DNA from: Planctomicrobium piriforme
GTDB lineage: Bacteria; Planctomycetota; Planctomycetia; Planctomycetales; Planctomycetaceae
Length of the DNA stretch: 64,000 bases
Direction of reading: 5' to 3'
Assembly: GCF_900113665.1 (NCBI RefSeq)
Contig: NZ_FOQD01000024.1
Span: 23,006 to 87,005, forward strand
Shown piece by piece: positions 21,601 through 31,300 of this stretch. The notes under the pieces were generated by a model. That model was not told the origin of the DNA and ran no database searches. It was given only the letters and a program-made list of their open reading frames with translations. The stretch's first letter is position 1. The number at the start of each line of letters is the position of its first letter. Position numbers and translations under genes: made by a program.

Positions 21601-22114
21601 GAATGCCGCCTTCGGGAGTGCCATCGACTGGCAGACCAGCAACGGTGAAGACAAGTACCGCCGCGGGCTCTATACGACCTGGCGGCGGTCGAATCCCTAC
21701 CCTTCCATGAGTACCTTCGATGCTCCCAACCGGGAAGTCTGCACGGTGCGTCGAGTCCGCACGAACACCCCATTGCAGGCACTCGTGACGCTCAACGATC
21801 CAGTTTACATCGAAGCCGCCCAGGCAATGGCGCGGCGGCTAATGCGCGAAGGGGGCGACACGACAGCCTCACGAGCGACATACGGCTTCCGGCTCTGCCT
21901 CGCCCGACCTCCGCATGAAGCCGAACTCGCACGACTGGTCGCGCTGTATGAGGAAGCATTCGCTCGCTTCCAGTCCGACGCAGAACATGCAAAGCAGATG
22001 GCGACCGACCCGTTGGGCCCGACCCCCGACGGCATGAACGTCGCCGAGCTGGCTGCCTGGACCATCGTCAGCAATGTGTTGCTGAACCTCGACGAAACCT
22101 TGATGAAGCGCTGA
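18653..22114 (+). CDS. Planctomycete cytochrome c / DUF1549 / DUF1553 protein with inserted discoidin-like domain
   Basis: 1,153 residues. A signal peptide (residues 1-26) is followed by a PSCyt1 heme site, C45-F-Q-C48-H49, then the DUF1549 block (KPVRPELP, WAKNPIDRFILARLEQEGL, DQFTIEQIAGDLLPNPT). Residues about 510-660 look like an F5/8 type C (discoidin) carbohydrate-binding domain (EIPGKEKILSLAEVEVRQG, then WWELDLKTSQAVDSIRIWNR). The C-terminal third is DUF1553 (NRLGLAHWLISEDNPLTARV, RGLYTTWRRSNPYPSM). These proteins occur in pairs with DUF1501 proteins, exactly as here, and are suspected to take part in exported polysaccharide breakdown or electron transfer. The carbohydrate-binding insert supports a glycan substrate but that remains inference. 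Confidence 0.93.
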   Translation: MRACLRLFAGPTLAVLMVFSHHCVQADDGAVSFTRDIRTILSNKCFQCHGPDPEERKGGTDGLRLDNLQGALADLGGYAALVPGQPEKSALLDRVTSHDPDLVMPPPSMGKGLTPHEIDLLKRWIAAGAPYEGHWSYTKPVRPELPKVAKTDWAKNPIDRFILARLEQEGLAPQSEADCQALIRRVALDLTGLPPKLDEVDAFANDKNPEAYDQLIDRLLEKKAYGEHWARMWLDLARYADSAGYADDPPRTIWLFRDYVIDSLNNNKPFDQFTIEQIAGDLLPNPTQEQLIATAFHRNTMTNSEGGTNDEEFRSVAIVDRVNTTMAVWMGTTMACAQCHTHKFDPLTQTDYFRLYAIFNNTEDADLKDESPLLSFFLPEQQQQRTQWQEQLQAVDQTLKTVTPELISARDAWDVTFPRDLAWQVLTPSEVKSQAGNGATIEEHAVRIATDKKNDDLTVTLPLAEGQLSAIRLETLTDSTESANKADGYFILTKVSATITRPLGSPLVGRFVRIEIPGKEKILSLAEVEVRQGESNIAPEGTATQSTTAFEGPPELAIDGNTDGNYYPTMSTTHTAISNDPWWELDLKTSQAVDSIRIWNRTDGGTGERLKNFRIQLLDENRKPLWQQTVAAAPDPSTEFHPNGPQTIEFVAAVADSSRAGFTPDLVLKNPNPKQKGWSESTAQPHALTLLAGSPIDVAAGSILTLTIEQQSQATHLPLSHFRLSLTDDARAQTWGSTPANIITALNVSQAERTPDQSQTITDHYLGIAPLLAPQRKQAAQLRKQLDDFKPVTVPINRELPKEKQRVTRLQHRGNFLDLGEEVAPGTPTHFPPIPNGLPANRLGLAHWLISEDNPLTARVVANMYWEAIFGIGLVASSDEFGSQGDLPSHPELLDWLATELIRLKWDTKAFLKLLVTSAAYRQSSKVSDEEYARDPDNRLLGRGPRFRLSAEMIRDQALFASGLLSSRSGGPPVKPPQPNSGLNAAFGSAIDWQTSNGEDKYRRGLYTTWRRSNPYPSMSTFDAPNREVCTVRRVRTNTPLQALVTLNDPVYIEAAQAMARRLMREGGDTTASRATYGFRLCLARPPHEAELARLVALYEEAFARFQSDAEHAKQMATDPLGPTPDGMNVAELAAWTIVSNVLLNLDETLMKR

Positions 22115-22142
22115 CCGCACTTTTCCCGCACGGAGTTCCGCG

Positions 22143-23594
22143 ATGCATCCTGAACTGGAACATCTGGCTCTCAAAACCAGACGGCATTTTCTGCAGCAGA
22201 GTTCGCTCGGGCTGGGAAGTATTGCGCTGACGTCGCTGCTGGCCGGGGAAGCTGCTGCTTCGCCGAGCTCCGTGATCAATCCCCTCGCGCCGCAGGCTCC
22301 GCACTTCCCCGCCAAAGTGCAACGGGTGATCTATCTGCATCTGACAGGCTCTCCTCCGAATCTCGATCTGTACGACTACAAGCCAGAGCTGGTCAAACAC
22401 GACGGTGAAGACTGCCCCGACTCGTTTCTCAAAGGGAAGCGGTTCGCTTTCACAACGGGCGTCCCCAAACTGCTCGGCACGCGTCGCCAGTTCTCGCAGC
22501 ACGGGGAAGGCGGCCAATGGATGTCGGACGCGATTCCGCATCTGCATGAGGTTGCGGATGAGATGTGCATGATTCACTCCATGTACACCGACCAGTTCAA
22601 TCACGCGCCCGCGGAACTGCTGATCTATACTGGCTCACCCCGATCTGGCCGGCCCTCGATGGGTTCGTGGGTCACCTATGGGCTCGGCTCGGAAAACGAA
22701 AACCTGCCTGGCTTCGTGGTCCTGATCTCCAGCGGCGTGCAGCCCAACGGCGGCAAAAACTCCTACGGCAGCGGCTTTCTGCCGTCGGTCTATCAGGGGG
22801 TCCAGTGCCGTTCCAAAGGTGATCCAGTGCTGTACGCTTCCGATCCGGCCGGCATGGATCGCGGGCTGCGTCGGCAGACGCTCGATGCGCTGCGGGATCT
22901 CAATCATCTGCAGTCACAGGAACTCGGCCATCCGGAAACGCTCACCCGCATTGCCCAGTACGAACTCGCGTTCCGGATGCAGACGTCGGTGCCGGAGGTG
23001 ATGAACATCAATCAGGAGCCCAAACACATTCTCGAGGCCTATGGCGCAAAGCCGGGTGAGGCAAGTTTCGCGAATAATTGCCTGCTCGCCCGTCGGCTCG
23101 CTGAACAAGGTGTGCGGTTCATTCAGCTTTTCGACTGGGGCTGGGACTTCCACGGCACCACCGAACTCGAGGGGATTGAAGCGGGCCTGACTCGGAAGTG
23201 TTCCACCATGGACAAGCCGGTCGCCGCGCTGATTCAGGATCTCAAACAACGGGGACTCCTGGATGACACGCTGATCGTCTGCGGCGGGGAATTCGGCCGG
23301 ACCCCATTTCGCGAAGGCCGCACTTCAACCAGCAAGATCCTCGGCCGAGATCATTACCCCGACTGCTTCACTATGTGGATGGCCGGGGGCGGAGTCAAAG
23401 GGGGACTCAGCTACGGAGAAACCGACGAATTCGGTTTCGGAGTGACTGCCAACAAGGTCCATGTCCACGATCTGCAGGCGACAATCCTGCACCTGCTCGG
23501 CTTCGACCACACCCGCCTGACCTACCGTTTCCAGGGCCGCGACTACAGGTTAACCGATGTGCATGGGGACGTGGTGAAGGGGGTTCTGGCATAA
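22143..23594 (+). CDS. DUF1501 (sulfatase-fold) exported protein
   Basis: 483 residues, beginning 28 bases after the cytochrome gene, so co-transcribed. The N-terminus has a twin-arginine-like signal (TRRHFLQQSSLGLGSIAL, R13-R14). The body follows DUF1501 consensus: YLHLTGSPPNLDLYDYKPEL, SMYTDQFNHAPAELLIYTGS, RPSMGSWVTYGLGSEN, VCGGEFGRTPFREG and DHYPDCFTMWMAGGGVKGG. DUF1501 is related to the alkaline phosphatase/sulfatase superfamily; the conserved EFGRTP and GRDHxP motifs are the likely metal-binding core. Together with the upstream protein it forms the standard planctomycete pair. Substrate unknown. Confidence 0.93.
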   Translation: MHPELEHLALKTRRHFLQQSSLGLGSIALTSLLAGEAAASPSSVINPLAPQAPHFPAKVQRVIYLHLTGSPPNLDLYDYKPELVKHDGEDCPDSFLKGKRFAFTTGVPKLLGTRRQFSQHGEGGQWMSDAIPHLHEVADEMCMIHSMYTDQFNHAPAELLIYTGSPRSGRPSMGSWVTYGLGSENENLPGFVVLISSGVQPNGGKNSYGSGFLPSVYQGVQCRSKGDPVLYASDPAGMDRGLRRQTLDALRDLNHLQSQELGHPETLTRIAQYELAFRMQTSVPEVMNINQEPKHILEAYGAKPGEASFANNCLLARRLAEQGVRFIQLFDWGWDFHGTTELEGIEAGLTRKCSTMDKPVAALIQDLKQRGLLDDTLIVCGGEFGRTPFREGRTSTSKILGRDHYPDCFTMWMAGGGVKGGLSYGETDEFGFGVTANKVHVHDLQATILHLLGFDHTRLTYRFQGRDYRLTDVHGDVVKGVLA

Positions 23595-23615
23595 TTTCTA
23601 CTTCTGCGAAAGGAA

Positions 23616-23837
23616 TTACAAATTCCTGCTTCGCAATTCGTCAACTTGCCTCATCAGTTCTTGAATGGCGGCTTGCTGCCGCGCCGTCACTGTTCCCATA
23701 AACAGAAAACAGATCGGCATTCCCAAAGTAAAAATGATGCGCGGTATCGGCGAGCTTGATACCGTGTTTGCATAGACCGCAATCAGCGACAAAACAGCAC
23801 AATAAAGGGCTGGTGAAAAGTGGGTAATCGTCTTCAT
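23616..23837 (-). CDS. Small two-helix membrane protein
   Basis: 73 residues from ATG 23837 (a TTG at 23849 would add four). Two hydrophobic segments (ALYCAVLSLIAVYANTV and IIFTLGMPICFLFMGTV) precede a charged helical tail that may form a coiled coil (ARQQAAIQELMRQVDELRSR). I recognise no family. It is reminiscent in layout of the small membrane protein at 26580-26831. It lies convergent to the DUF1501 gene with only 21 bases between stops. Confidence 0.55.
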   Translation of the reverse strand: MKTITHFSPALYCAVLSLIAVYANTVSSSPIPRIIFTLGMPICFLFMGTVTARQQAAIQELMRQVDELRSRNL

Positions 23838-23917
23838 GTTTTCAGCCAATGAGTTGATGCCTGTCGGTCACTTCTCTACTGACTTCTGACTCTTCAGAGG
23901 CGAAAGCCGCTATCTTT

Positions 23918-23939
23918 GCACAGACAGAAATGTCTGTGC
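23918..23939. repeat. GCACAGACA hairpin repeat, copy 1
   Basis: Perfect 9-bp stem (GCACAGACA at 23918-23926 with TGTCTGTGC at 23931-23939) closed by a GAAA tetraloop. A near-identical palindrome is at 26461-26484. Both sit just past gene ends, so they may be a dispersed transcription-end or REP-like element. Confidence 0.6.
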
Positions 23940-23961
23940 CACCAGTTCCCTCTCTTGCGAA

Positions 23962-25044
23962 CTATTCCCGAAACGGTCTGCGGCTTCTGTACAGGTCGTA
24001 GTTGGCCTGAAAGTCGGCTTTGCGGTGCTGCGGGGCGAGGTCTCTTGCACGAGTTTGGATACGAAGGGCGTTCGCGAAATCGCCTGTCTCCGCATAGGCG
24101 GCGGCCAGAGTCCCCAGGTAATCGGCATTGCGATTCTGCGTCAGCTCGCAGGCTTTCGTCGCGAGGTTGACCGCCTGACGGCCGTCTCGGTACCGGTCGT
24201 TCGAGCAGGTGGAATACAGCCAGGCCAGGCTGTTGTAAGACGACGCGAGCCGGGGATCGAGACGGATGGCCTGCGTGTAGTCAGCAATCGCCTTGTCGTA
24301 TTCCCCTTTGCTTTTCCAGATGATCCCGCGGTTGTTGAACGCTCTGGCCGAACGGGGATCGGAAGCGATGGCTGACGAGTAATCGGCAATCGCCTTGTCG
24401 AGATCCCCCTTGTTCTGCCAGGCCAGCCCGCGATTGTGATAGGCCGAGCCGAACTTGTTATCGAGGCCGATCGCCTGCGTGTAGTCGGCAATCGCCTTGT
24501 CGAACTGAGCCAGATTCTGCTGGGCAACGCCGCGGCTGTGATAGGCCCAGCCAAACCGGGGATCGAGCGAAATCGCCTGGCTGTAATCATCGATCGCCCG
24601 GGCGTCTTCTCCCTTGTTCTGCCAGGCAAGGCCGCGGTTGTAGTACGCCCAGGTGAAGTTGGGATCGAGCTCGATCGCCTTCGAATAGTCGACGATGGCC
24701 TTGTCGTACTGTTCCTTGTAGTGCCAGGCGCTGCCGCGGCGATTGTAGACGGCGGCGTCGTTGGGATAGAGCCGGATCGCCGCGTCGTAGTCGGCAATGG
24801 CGTTGTCGTGTTCCCCTTTATTCTGCCAGGCACGGCCCCGGTTGAAATAGGCGGCCGCGTCGTTGGGATCGAGCTTGAGCGCCTCGGTGTAGTCGTCAAT
24901 CGCCTTGTTGTGATCCCCTTTGTTCTGCCAACTGAGACCGCGATTGAAATACGCGGTCGCATCGAGCTGCGCGAACACTGGCGCGGCAGTCAGAAAAAGA
25001 CCGCACAGACAGCAGCAGATTGCGATCCAGTGACTGATTTTCAA
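23962..25044 (-). CDS. Exported TPR-repeat protein
   Basis: 360 residues. A signal peptide covers residues 1-25 (IAICCCLCGLFLTAAPVFA). At least eight nearly perfect 34-residue tetratricopeptide repeats follow, each with the pattern YFNRGxxWQNKGDxxKAIxDYxxAIxLDP. The repeats are unusually uniform, which suggests recent internal duplication. TPR superhelices bind partner proteins or peptides; the partner here is unknown. It is divergent from the glycosidase gene. Confidence 0.9.
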   Translation of the reverse strand: MKISHWIAICCCLCGLFLTAAPVFAQLDATAYFNRGLSWQNKGDHNKAIDDYTEALKLDPNDAAAYFNRGRAWQNKGEHDNAIADYDAAIRLYPNDAAVYNRRGSAWHYKEQYDKAIVDYSKAIELDPNFTWAYYNRGLAWQNKGEDARAIDDYSQAISLDPRFGWAYHSRGVAQQNLAQFDKAIADYTQAIGLDNKFGSAYHNRGLAWQNKGDLDKAIADYSSAIASDPRSARAFNNRGIIWKSKGEYDKAIADYTQAIRLDPRLASSYNSLAWLYSTCSNDRYRDGRQAVNLATKACELTQNRNADYLGTLAAAYAETGDFANALRIQTRARDLAPQHRKADFQANYDLYRSRRPFRE

Positions 25045-25317
25045 TTCCGCCTCCCTGAAGAACCACCGTCATCTGACGGCAGCTGTGATTCTCCCCGTCC
25101 TGCCCGGCAGCGTCAATGTCTTGCGGAGTTGTCAGTTTACAGTCATCAGTTTTCAGTCAGAGAGGAATGCCGCGCGATCACTCTGCACCTTCTGAATTAC
25201 TGGCGACTCATCGCCTGTTTGAATTCGCATCACAGTGCACTTATGCTTGCCGAGCCAGCTTCGAGCTATTCAAAGCAACCCGACCTTACTCCTTTTCTAT
25301 GTCAGGCAGCCTGGGCC

Positions 25318-26430
25318 ATGTCCGACCGAAACGCATCCTCCCTCTCACGCCGTGACATGCTGACCGCACTAGCGGCGATTCCCGTCACGGCAGCACTGGC
25401 GAAGGCCCAAAGCCCTGCCCCCGCCAAAACTCCGCCGACGGATTCGACGTTGCCCAACCTGCATGTCTACGACAGCTATGGCTGGCTGCGGGGCTTCAGC
25501 GTTGTTCCGTCATGGGGAGCCCGGATCGAGGACGCCTGGTGGAGTTACGAGCCGGCCCAAATGCGGGCGGAAATCGCGCCTGCTCGCGCCATGCATGCCA
25601 ACTGCATCCGGCTCTGGATTGAATTCACCGCCTGGATGGCCGCACCGGAACAAGTGACGGCCCACTTTCTGGACGCGGTCGCCGCCATTGACGAAGCCGG
25701 CATGAAGACGATGCCCTGCCTGTTCAACCGCTGGCATGATGCCCGTTACGACTACGGCGGCACCTACCTCGATAACCTGCTGCGAGACACGCGACCGCAC
25801 CTGGACTATGTCCGTGCCCTCGTCACTCCTTTGGCCGGCGATGACCGCATCCTCATCTGGGATCTCTGTAACGAACCCCAGGCCGGCGCGACATGGGCCA
25901 AGGAAATGACGGCTGAGCTGGTCCAGAAAGAACATGCCTGGCTGCAAAAAGTGAGGGACACCGTCCGAGAATGCGGCGCCCGCCAGCCCATCACGGTTGG
26001 CACGATGGCTGGCGCGAATATCGAAACGTTCGCGGATCTGTGCGATGTGCTTTGCGGACACCCCTATGCCCACGACCGTACCGGTCTCGAACAGCGGATC
26101 GCCGAGTTTAAGGGACTGCAGCAGAAGTATCACAAGCCGTTCCTGGTGAACGAATGCATGCCGGGCGCGGAAGATGATCGCGAACGAGGAGCGGTCGCCG
26201 CCATGTACGACGAACTGTTGAGCGCGGCAGGCTTCGGGTGGATGGGCTGGGCGCTGCGGGAAGGAAAAGCGATCTCGACCCGTCGCGACCGCGTCGACGG
26301 CAACGGCCTGAAGAGCTTCGGCTTTCATCCATTCGTGCTGAAAGACGGCCAGTTACGGCAAGGACTCGAAGCCCTCACCGCCGCTCCTCACATGACTCCC
26401 CCCTGGCTGGTTGCCGTTCCAGATCGATAA
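25318..26430 (+). CDS. Tat-exported glycoside hydrolase, GH5/cellulase-like clan A
   Basis: 370 residues from ATG 25318. The frame stays open for 880 bases upstream, but that part is antisense to the TPR gene. The N-terminus is a twin-arginine signal (SRRDMLTALAAIPVTAALAKA). The TIM barrel shows WDLCNEPQ with the acid/base E186 and FLVNECMP with the nucleophile E279, the clan GH-A arrangement at the ends of strands 4 and 7. HPYAHDR between them is the usual substrate-site region, and residues 305-330 hold WMGWALREGK. The substrate (beta-glucan, mannan or other) cannot be told. It probably acts in the periplasm or outside the cell. Confidence 0.82.
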   Translation: MSDRNASSLSRRDMLTALAAIPVTAALAKAQSPAPAKTPPTDSTLPNLHVYDSYGWLRGFSVVPSWGARIEDAWWSYEPAQMRAEIAPARAMHANCIRLWIEFTAWMAAPEQVTAHFLDAVAAIDEAGMKTMPCLFNRWHDARYDYGGTYLDNLLRDTRPHLDYVRALVTPLAGDDRILIWDLCNEPQAGATWAKEMTAELVQKEHAWLQKVRDTVRECGARQPITVGTMAGANIETFADLCDVLCGHPYAHDRTGLEQRIAEFKGLQQKYHKPFLVNECMPGAEDDRERGAVAAMYDELLSAAGFGWMGWALREGKAISTRRDRVDGNGLKSFGFHPFVLKDGQLRQGLEALTAAPHMTPPWLVAVPDR

Positions 26431-26460
26431 TCAGACGTCAATGATCGCCTGCAAAACGGT

Positions 26461-26484
26461 GGCATAGACATTTTTGTCTGTGCC
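26461..26484. repeat. GGCATAGACA hairpin repeat, copy 2
   Basis: Ten-base arms (GGCATAGACA and TGTCTGTGCC) pair with one G-T wobble around a TTTT loop, 30 bases after the glycosidase stop. Same family as 23918-23939. Confidence 0.55.
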
Positions 26485-26579
26485 CCGACAGCGTGGATGT
26501 TCATGCCACAAACCAAGCTGTCTCAATCGGTGCATTGGCAATTGCTGCACGCAACCAAACAGGATGGAATTGCCTTTAC

Positions 26580-26831
26580 TCATCTTGTTTCGAAATGAGA
26601 CTGGCGTTTGCGTCGCACCAGTTCTTGTCCGCATCGATACCACACGGTCGTCAAACAGAAGATCGGTAGCGCGAAACCGACCGACCAGTCGAGAATGGTT
26701 TCGCCGCTCGTCCAAGTGAACAAAATCGACGGGATTGTCACCACGGCAAAGAAAAGCATCATGAACAACAGAGCACCTGTGGACCGCTGCTTAAGCGGAA
26801 TTTTATCGTGCTCAGGGTTGGCGAATGGCAT
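26580..26831 (-). CDS. Small two-helix membrane protein
   Basis: 83 residues from ATG 26831. Two hydrophobic helices (ALLFMMLFFAVVTIPSILF and WSVGFALPIFCLTTVWY) are followed by a short basic tail (RRKRQ), which predicts a cytoplasmic C-terminus. No family recognised. It has no partner on the same strand. Confidence 0.55.
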   Translation of the reverse strand: MPFANPEHDKIPLKQRSTGALLFMMLFFAVVTIPSILFTWTSGETILDWSVGFALPIFCLTTVWYRCGQELVRRKRQSHFETR

Positions 26832-26992
26832 TCCGCAAGGTCTTCAGCAGGAGAATGAATTCGGCATCTTGACAGCAGCTTCGATCTCGACCATTTGAAT
26901 AGAGCAGGAATCGATTTTATGCTTGCAGTCTTCAGATATTGTTGAAAATCGCAGTAAACTTGTCGACACATCGAGAGAACCAGGAGTTCAGC

Positions 26993-27919
26993 ATGGCCTC
27001 GAAAGTTCTCTTTTCGCTTTTGATCTGCGGTGCATTACTGCCAGCTTGCTCACGCACTCCACCGCCGCCGCCTGCGATTCCGAGCACACCAGCTCCCCCC
27101 GTTCCCCCGCCACCGCCCGGACCTGCGTCTGCCCTTCCCCCATCAGCGCCGGCCGAGCCTGAGATTCCCAGCATCTCGCTCTCTCCTGCCGGTGCGATGC
27201 CAGCGAATCATCCCGACGCCCCGATGTCGGCGACGGAAGAAGAGCACCGCCGCGAGCTGTTCGATGCCATGAAGCCGGTACAGCTCATGCTCGGGAGCTG
27301 GCGCGGCACCACTCAAAAGGAAGTCGGCGACTTCAAAGGGCTCGACCATTCCAGTTGGGTCTGGGATCTCAAGACCGACCGCCATCAGCCTGCGATGGTG
27401 ACCCTCTCCGATGCAAGCCCCTACATCCGCTCAGGCCGGCTGACCTACCTGCCGGATCGGAAGATCTTTCAACTTACGGCGGTCGATCCGGACGGAGTCG
27501 CCAGGACGCTCGAAGGAACGTACTCCCAGCAGCCTGAAACGTTCACCGGCGAAGACCGTCAGCCGCATACGAAGTACAAGCTGGAGCTGACTCAAGTCGA
27601 TCCGCCCAATCAGCGAGACCAGTGGCAACTGGTCTTCAACCAGCAGGAGAACAATCGGTACCTGTTGGAGGTCGCCAAGAAGCGCGGCGCCCGGTTCCTC
27701 CGCATGGACACCGTCGCCACCCAGCGCGAGGGCACGTCGTTCGCCAAGAGCGATGAAGGCTACGGGCAGAAAGAATGCGTCATTTCCGGCGGGCTGGGGA
27801 CGATCCAGTTGAGCCACAAAGGGAAGTCGTACTGGGTCTGCTGCACCGGCTGCAAAGCGGCCTTCGAAGAAGACCCCGAAACCTGGATCGCCGCCTACGA
27901 AAAGAAAAAGGCGAAGTAA
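26993..27919 (+). CDS. Lipoprotein with proline-rich linker and C-terminal TRASH/YHS-like metal site
   Basis: 308 residues from ATG 26993, which has AGGAG eight bases upstream. A lipobox (GALLPAC, modified Cys19) predicts lipid anchoring. Residues 20-70 are proline-rich. The middle domain (residues 90-255) begins LMLGSWRGTTQKEVGD and looks like a lipocalin-type beta barrel. The C-terminus reads ECVISGGLG ... HKGKSYWVCCTGCKAAFEEDPE, matching the cysteine spacing of TRASH/YHS domains that bind copper or other soft metals. A periplasmic metal sensor or carrier is plausible but unproven. Confidence 0.78.
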   Translation: MASKVLFSLLICGALLPACSRTPPPPPAIPSTPAPPVPPPPPGPASALPPSAPAEPEIPSISLSPAGAMPANHPDAPMSATEEEHRRELFDAMKPVQLMLGSWRGTTQKEVGDFKGLDHSSWVWDLKTDRHQPAMVTLSDASPYIRSGRLTYLPDRKIFQLTAVDPDGVARTLEGTYSQQPETFTGEDRQPHTKYKLELTQVDPPNQRDQWQLVFNQQENNRYLLEVAKKRGARFLRMDTVATQREGTSFAKSDEGYGQKECVISGGLGTIQLSHKGKSYWVCCTGCKAAFEEDPETWIAAYEKKKAK

Positions 27920-28352
27920 AAAGTCTTTGCGAGCAGGTAATTCCCAGCGAAAGTGATGCAGAATGCCGCACTGCAACTGAAACACGGTTGCGAAACCCTC
28001 TCTGGGAAGTCAGACAGGCCAACCCCTGGAATTTTATAGAGTCGCTGAGCCTGCGAATGACAAAGCCGAATTGACAACAGATCCGGCAATACACACAATT
28101 TCACCTGTATTTGGGGCCGCTGGGAAAGTGCTGTTACGGGTTGCTTTTTATTGACTCGAAAAAGCAGGATTCGTCCCGGCAATTTTGTTCTTTCAACAAC
28201 GCTGAACGGGCTGTTCGTCGTGGCAGAACTCGAAACTTTTATTGAACGAGCGGATTCTCTGCCCAGCTCCATCTGAGTACGAGAGCGTTTTGGCTCATTA
28301 AAAGTCCGGCTGTTTTGTTCCGCCGTCGCCCGCTCTTGCAGGTGAGGCAGTC
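27920..28352. other. Intergenic region upstream of the giant gene
   Basis: A 433-bp gap holding the promoter of the giant gene. It is AT-richer than its flanks. I see no RNA gene, hairpin or operator that I can defend; GGTGAGG at 28342-28348 is a plausible weak ribosome binding site. Confidence 0.3.
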
Positions 28353-31300
28353 ATGCCGCTACGCAGTTTCTGGGCCCTTTGGCTGCGCGACCGTTTTGGA
28401 TTCACTTACGGACGGCGTCGACGACCGGTCAAGAGCCAACTTGCCTGTCGGCGACGGGGAATTCATCAGTCCAGAATCGCCACTGCGGCCAATGTTCTGG
28501 AACAGCGCCTGCTGTTATCGGGGAATTTCGCTTCGCCGAATTACGATGTACCGCCCGCCACTCAGGGGACAAAAGGCGCCACGACGCCCGGCGATGTGGC
28601 CGTCAATCTGGCGACGGGCTTCAATTCGTTCACGACCAATTATCTGGATGATGTCGCCGCCACGCTGAATCTGGCAAATGGAACGTTGCCGCTGGTTGGC
28701 TCCGATCTCGCTGATGCACTGGGCCTGACGGCAAAATTGCAAGCCGTTGTCCCCACGCTGAGCAGTGCGGGGATCACCACTCTCAGCGGCCTGCAGAGTG
28801 CTTTGGCCGGCCAGGGGTTCACTGTCGATTTTTCCCTCTCAGACGCCGAGTTCGCGGCCTTGAGCTCCAGTGCGGCCTCGGATTTCATTCGAGCGCATCA
28901 GACCTTTTCTCTTCTGGATCTCGCCGCAACCATGGGGGCGCGGGCCGGCGGTCTCAGCGGAGTGCAGTATCTGGAATCGCTGGGGTTCAGCGGCAATCTG
29001 AACCTGCTGGGAGGCGTGGGATTCAGCGTTGGGCTGGGGGTCGACACGCAGGGCTTCTATGTCATTCCGGCGATGATCGTGGAAGGCCAATTGGGTGTTT
29101 CCGGCAGCGCGACCGCGGCTGTGGGCGGTACATTGTCCGCGACAGCGACTGCCGACTTCGAGCTTTCGGCCTTCTCGGAGTTAACGACCGCCAATGCCGA
29201 CGGGCGTATCCGACTTAGCGACCTGACGGGGAATTTTTCCTCGCTGACGGACGTTTCGCTCACCGGACAATCCGAGCTGACGACTGTTTTCACGACGAGT
29301 GTCGCAGGCTCGTCCGTGTCCTTTGACGGAACCTGGAACTGGGATCTGGCGGCATCCGGTCCCACTCTTGATGTTCCCAGCTCAGGCTTGAATAGCGCTA
29401 GCCTGTTGAGATCTCTGGCAAACTTGGCTGTCGCCGGGATCGATCGCCTGGGAGATAGTGCGGCGAGCGTGGCAGGTCCGCTGGGGAACGTCCCGTTTGT
29501 CGGCGGGGGAATCTCCAGCGCCGTGACCACCGGGATCGCTGCCCTGTTGAATGTCGATGGGCTCACCGGCCCCCTTGAGACGGCCCTTGCCGCCCGTGGA
29601 TTCACGTTGAATCTGCAGACGACAGCTGGGGACTTCCTGAGCGCACTCATCGCTAATACGGCGGTTCCAAACGACCTATTGAGTGTGTCGTATACCGGCA
29701 CCCGACAGCAGGCGATCAATGCTGCGGCGGCGGGATCGCAGACCTTTGCCGGCTTGAACCTGAATTTGAACGGCAGTCTGCAGGGAACCGGCGATCTTTC
29801 CTTGAGCCTCGCCTTCGGAGTCGATGCCTCAGGCGGGATCTACCTGATCGAAGGGGGAGATCTCGTCACGACGTTGAATTTGACGGGAGCGCTCACCGGA
29901 ACCGGAACCGTCACAGGATTGACCAGCCTGACCGCCGCTGGCCAGGGCCAGTTGACGAACGTGCTCTCCAGCCTGGATCTCACGGACGGCGATGCCAGCA
30001 ACAGCGAACGCTTCTATCTGATGACGAGCGGCGGGCTGACGCAGGCGTTGCTCACCTCGGCCAGTTGGAATGGAAACTTCAGTCTCAACAATCTGGCGGT
30101 GACTGCCAGCATTCCGTCTCTGACAGGGCTGACGTTGCCGCCGTTTCAGGTGACGGTGGGAGCGAACTACAATCTCGCGAACAGCCAGACCGCCTTCACC
30201 TCGACTCAAGCGGCGATGCTGGACGGACTGTCCCAGTGGGTTTTCGGCGGCCTGAGCCGTTTGAAGACCGATGCCAGCAATCTCACCAGTCTGATCGAAG
30301 ATATCCCGCTGTTCGGGAAGAATCTGGCGACGGGAATTCAGTCATCCCTGCAGTCGGGGTTCGACTTCACCGGACCTTCGTCTGGCGTTTCCGCATACCT
30401 GACGGCGCGCGGCTTTACGATTTCGAAGGTCGTCACTGCCCAGGAGCTTTTCAGCGGCACCCTTGGTACGGCATCGCTGATCGAACTCGCTTACTCCAGG
30501 ACGCTGAACCCGGCGTCCAGCAACCTGAACTTCTCTGGCGATCTGCAATTCGGAGCGACGGCCTTCACTCTGGGTGGAACCGTCAATGTCGCCCCGACGT
30601 TGACTTATTCCGCGACGTTCGGAATGGATCTGATTTCTGGCCCGTATGTTCTTGAGGGGGCTAACGTCAGCGTGGCTGTGCCGGTTTCCGGAAGCCTTAC
30701 CGGGACCGCAACGATCGGGAAACTGGTCAAGATCAATGCGACAGCCGATGCCAATCTGGACGTGCAGGCCAAGGCAGTGTTCAGCGACTTCGATGCGACG
30801 GCGAACGAGCGTTTCTACCTGATCGCTTCCCGCACAAGCAGCCCCATGTATCTCGGCGAGATTCTACAGGCCCCGCAGTCCCGCGTGCTGACGGGCCAAA
30901 TGGATCTGGTTCTCCATTTAACGGTCGATAATCCAGCGGCCAAACTCCCGGTACTCGGCAAGTACCTGCCGGGTCAGTTCGGATGGAATGCAACTGCCGG
31001 CTACAACCTGGCGACCGGCGTGGGAACGTATACGGTCCAACAGGATGCGGCTCTGCAACAGGTTGTTGACCTGTTCTCGAACACCGAACAGGCGGTGCTG
31101 AATGCTGTGCTTGATGAACTCGACAAGAACAACCCCTTGCCGCAGTCGCTGCGCGACCTGTTGACCAAAGATCTGCCGGTCATCGGCATGTCGCCGATCG
31201 AAATTGTCGGTTTGCCGGAAGAAGCCGAACTCATTCTGAACCCGAAAAGCTTTCAGAACCGCAGTTCCGATGATCTCGAATCCGGTTCGCCGGACGACAA

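Noticed and set aside
24141..24962. 273-codon minus-strand frame
   Set aside because: Overlaps the TPR repeats in another frame and is low-complexity Arg/Thr/Ser sequence.
24436..25317. Upstream extension of the glycosidase frame
   Set aside because: Complement of the TPR gene; the true N-terminus is the Tat signal at 25318.
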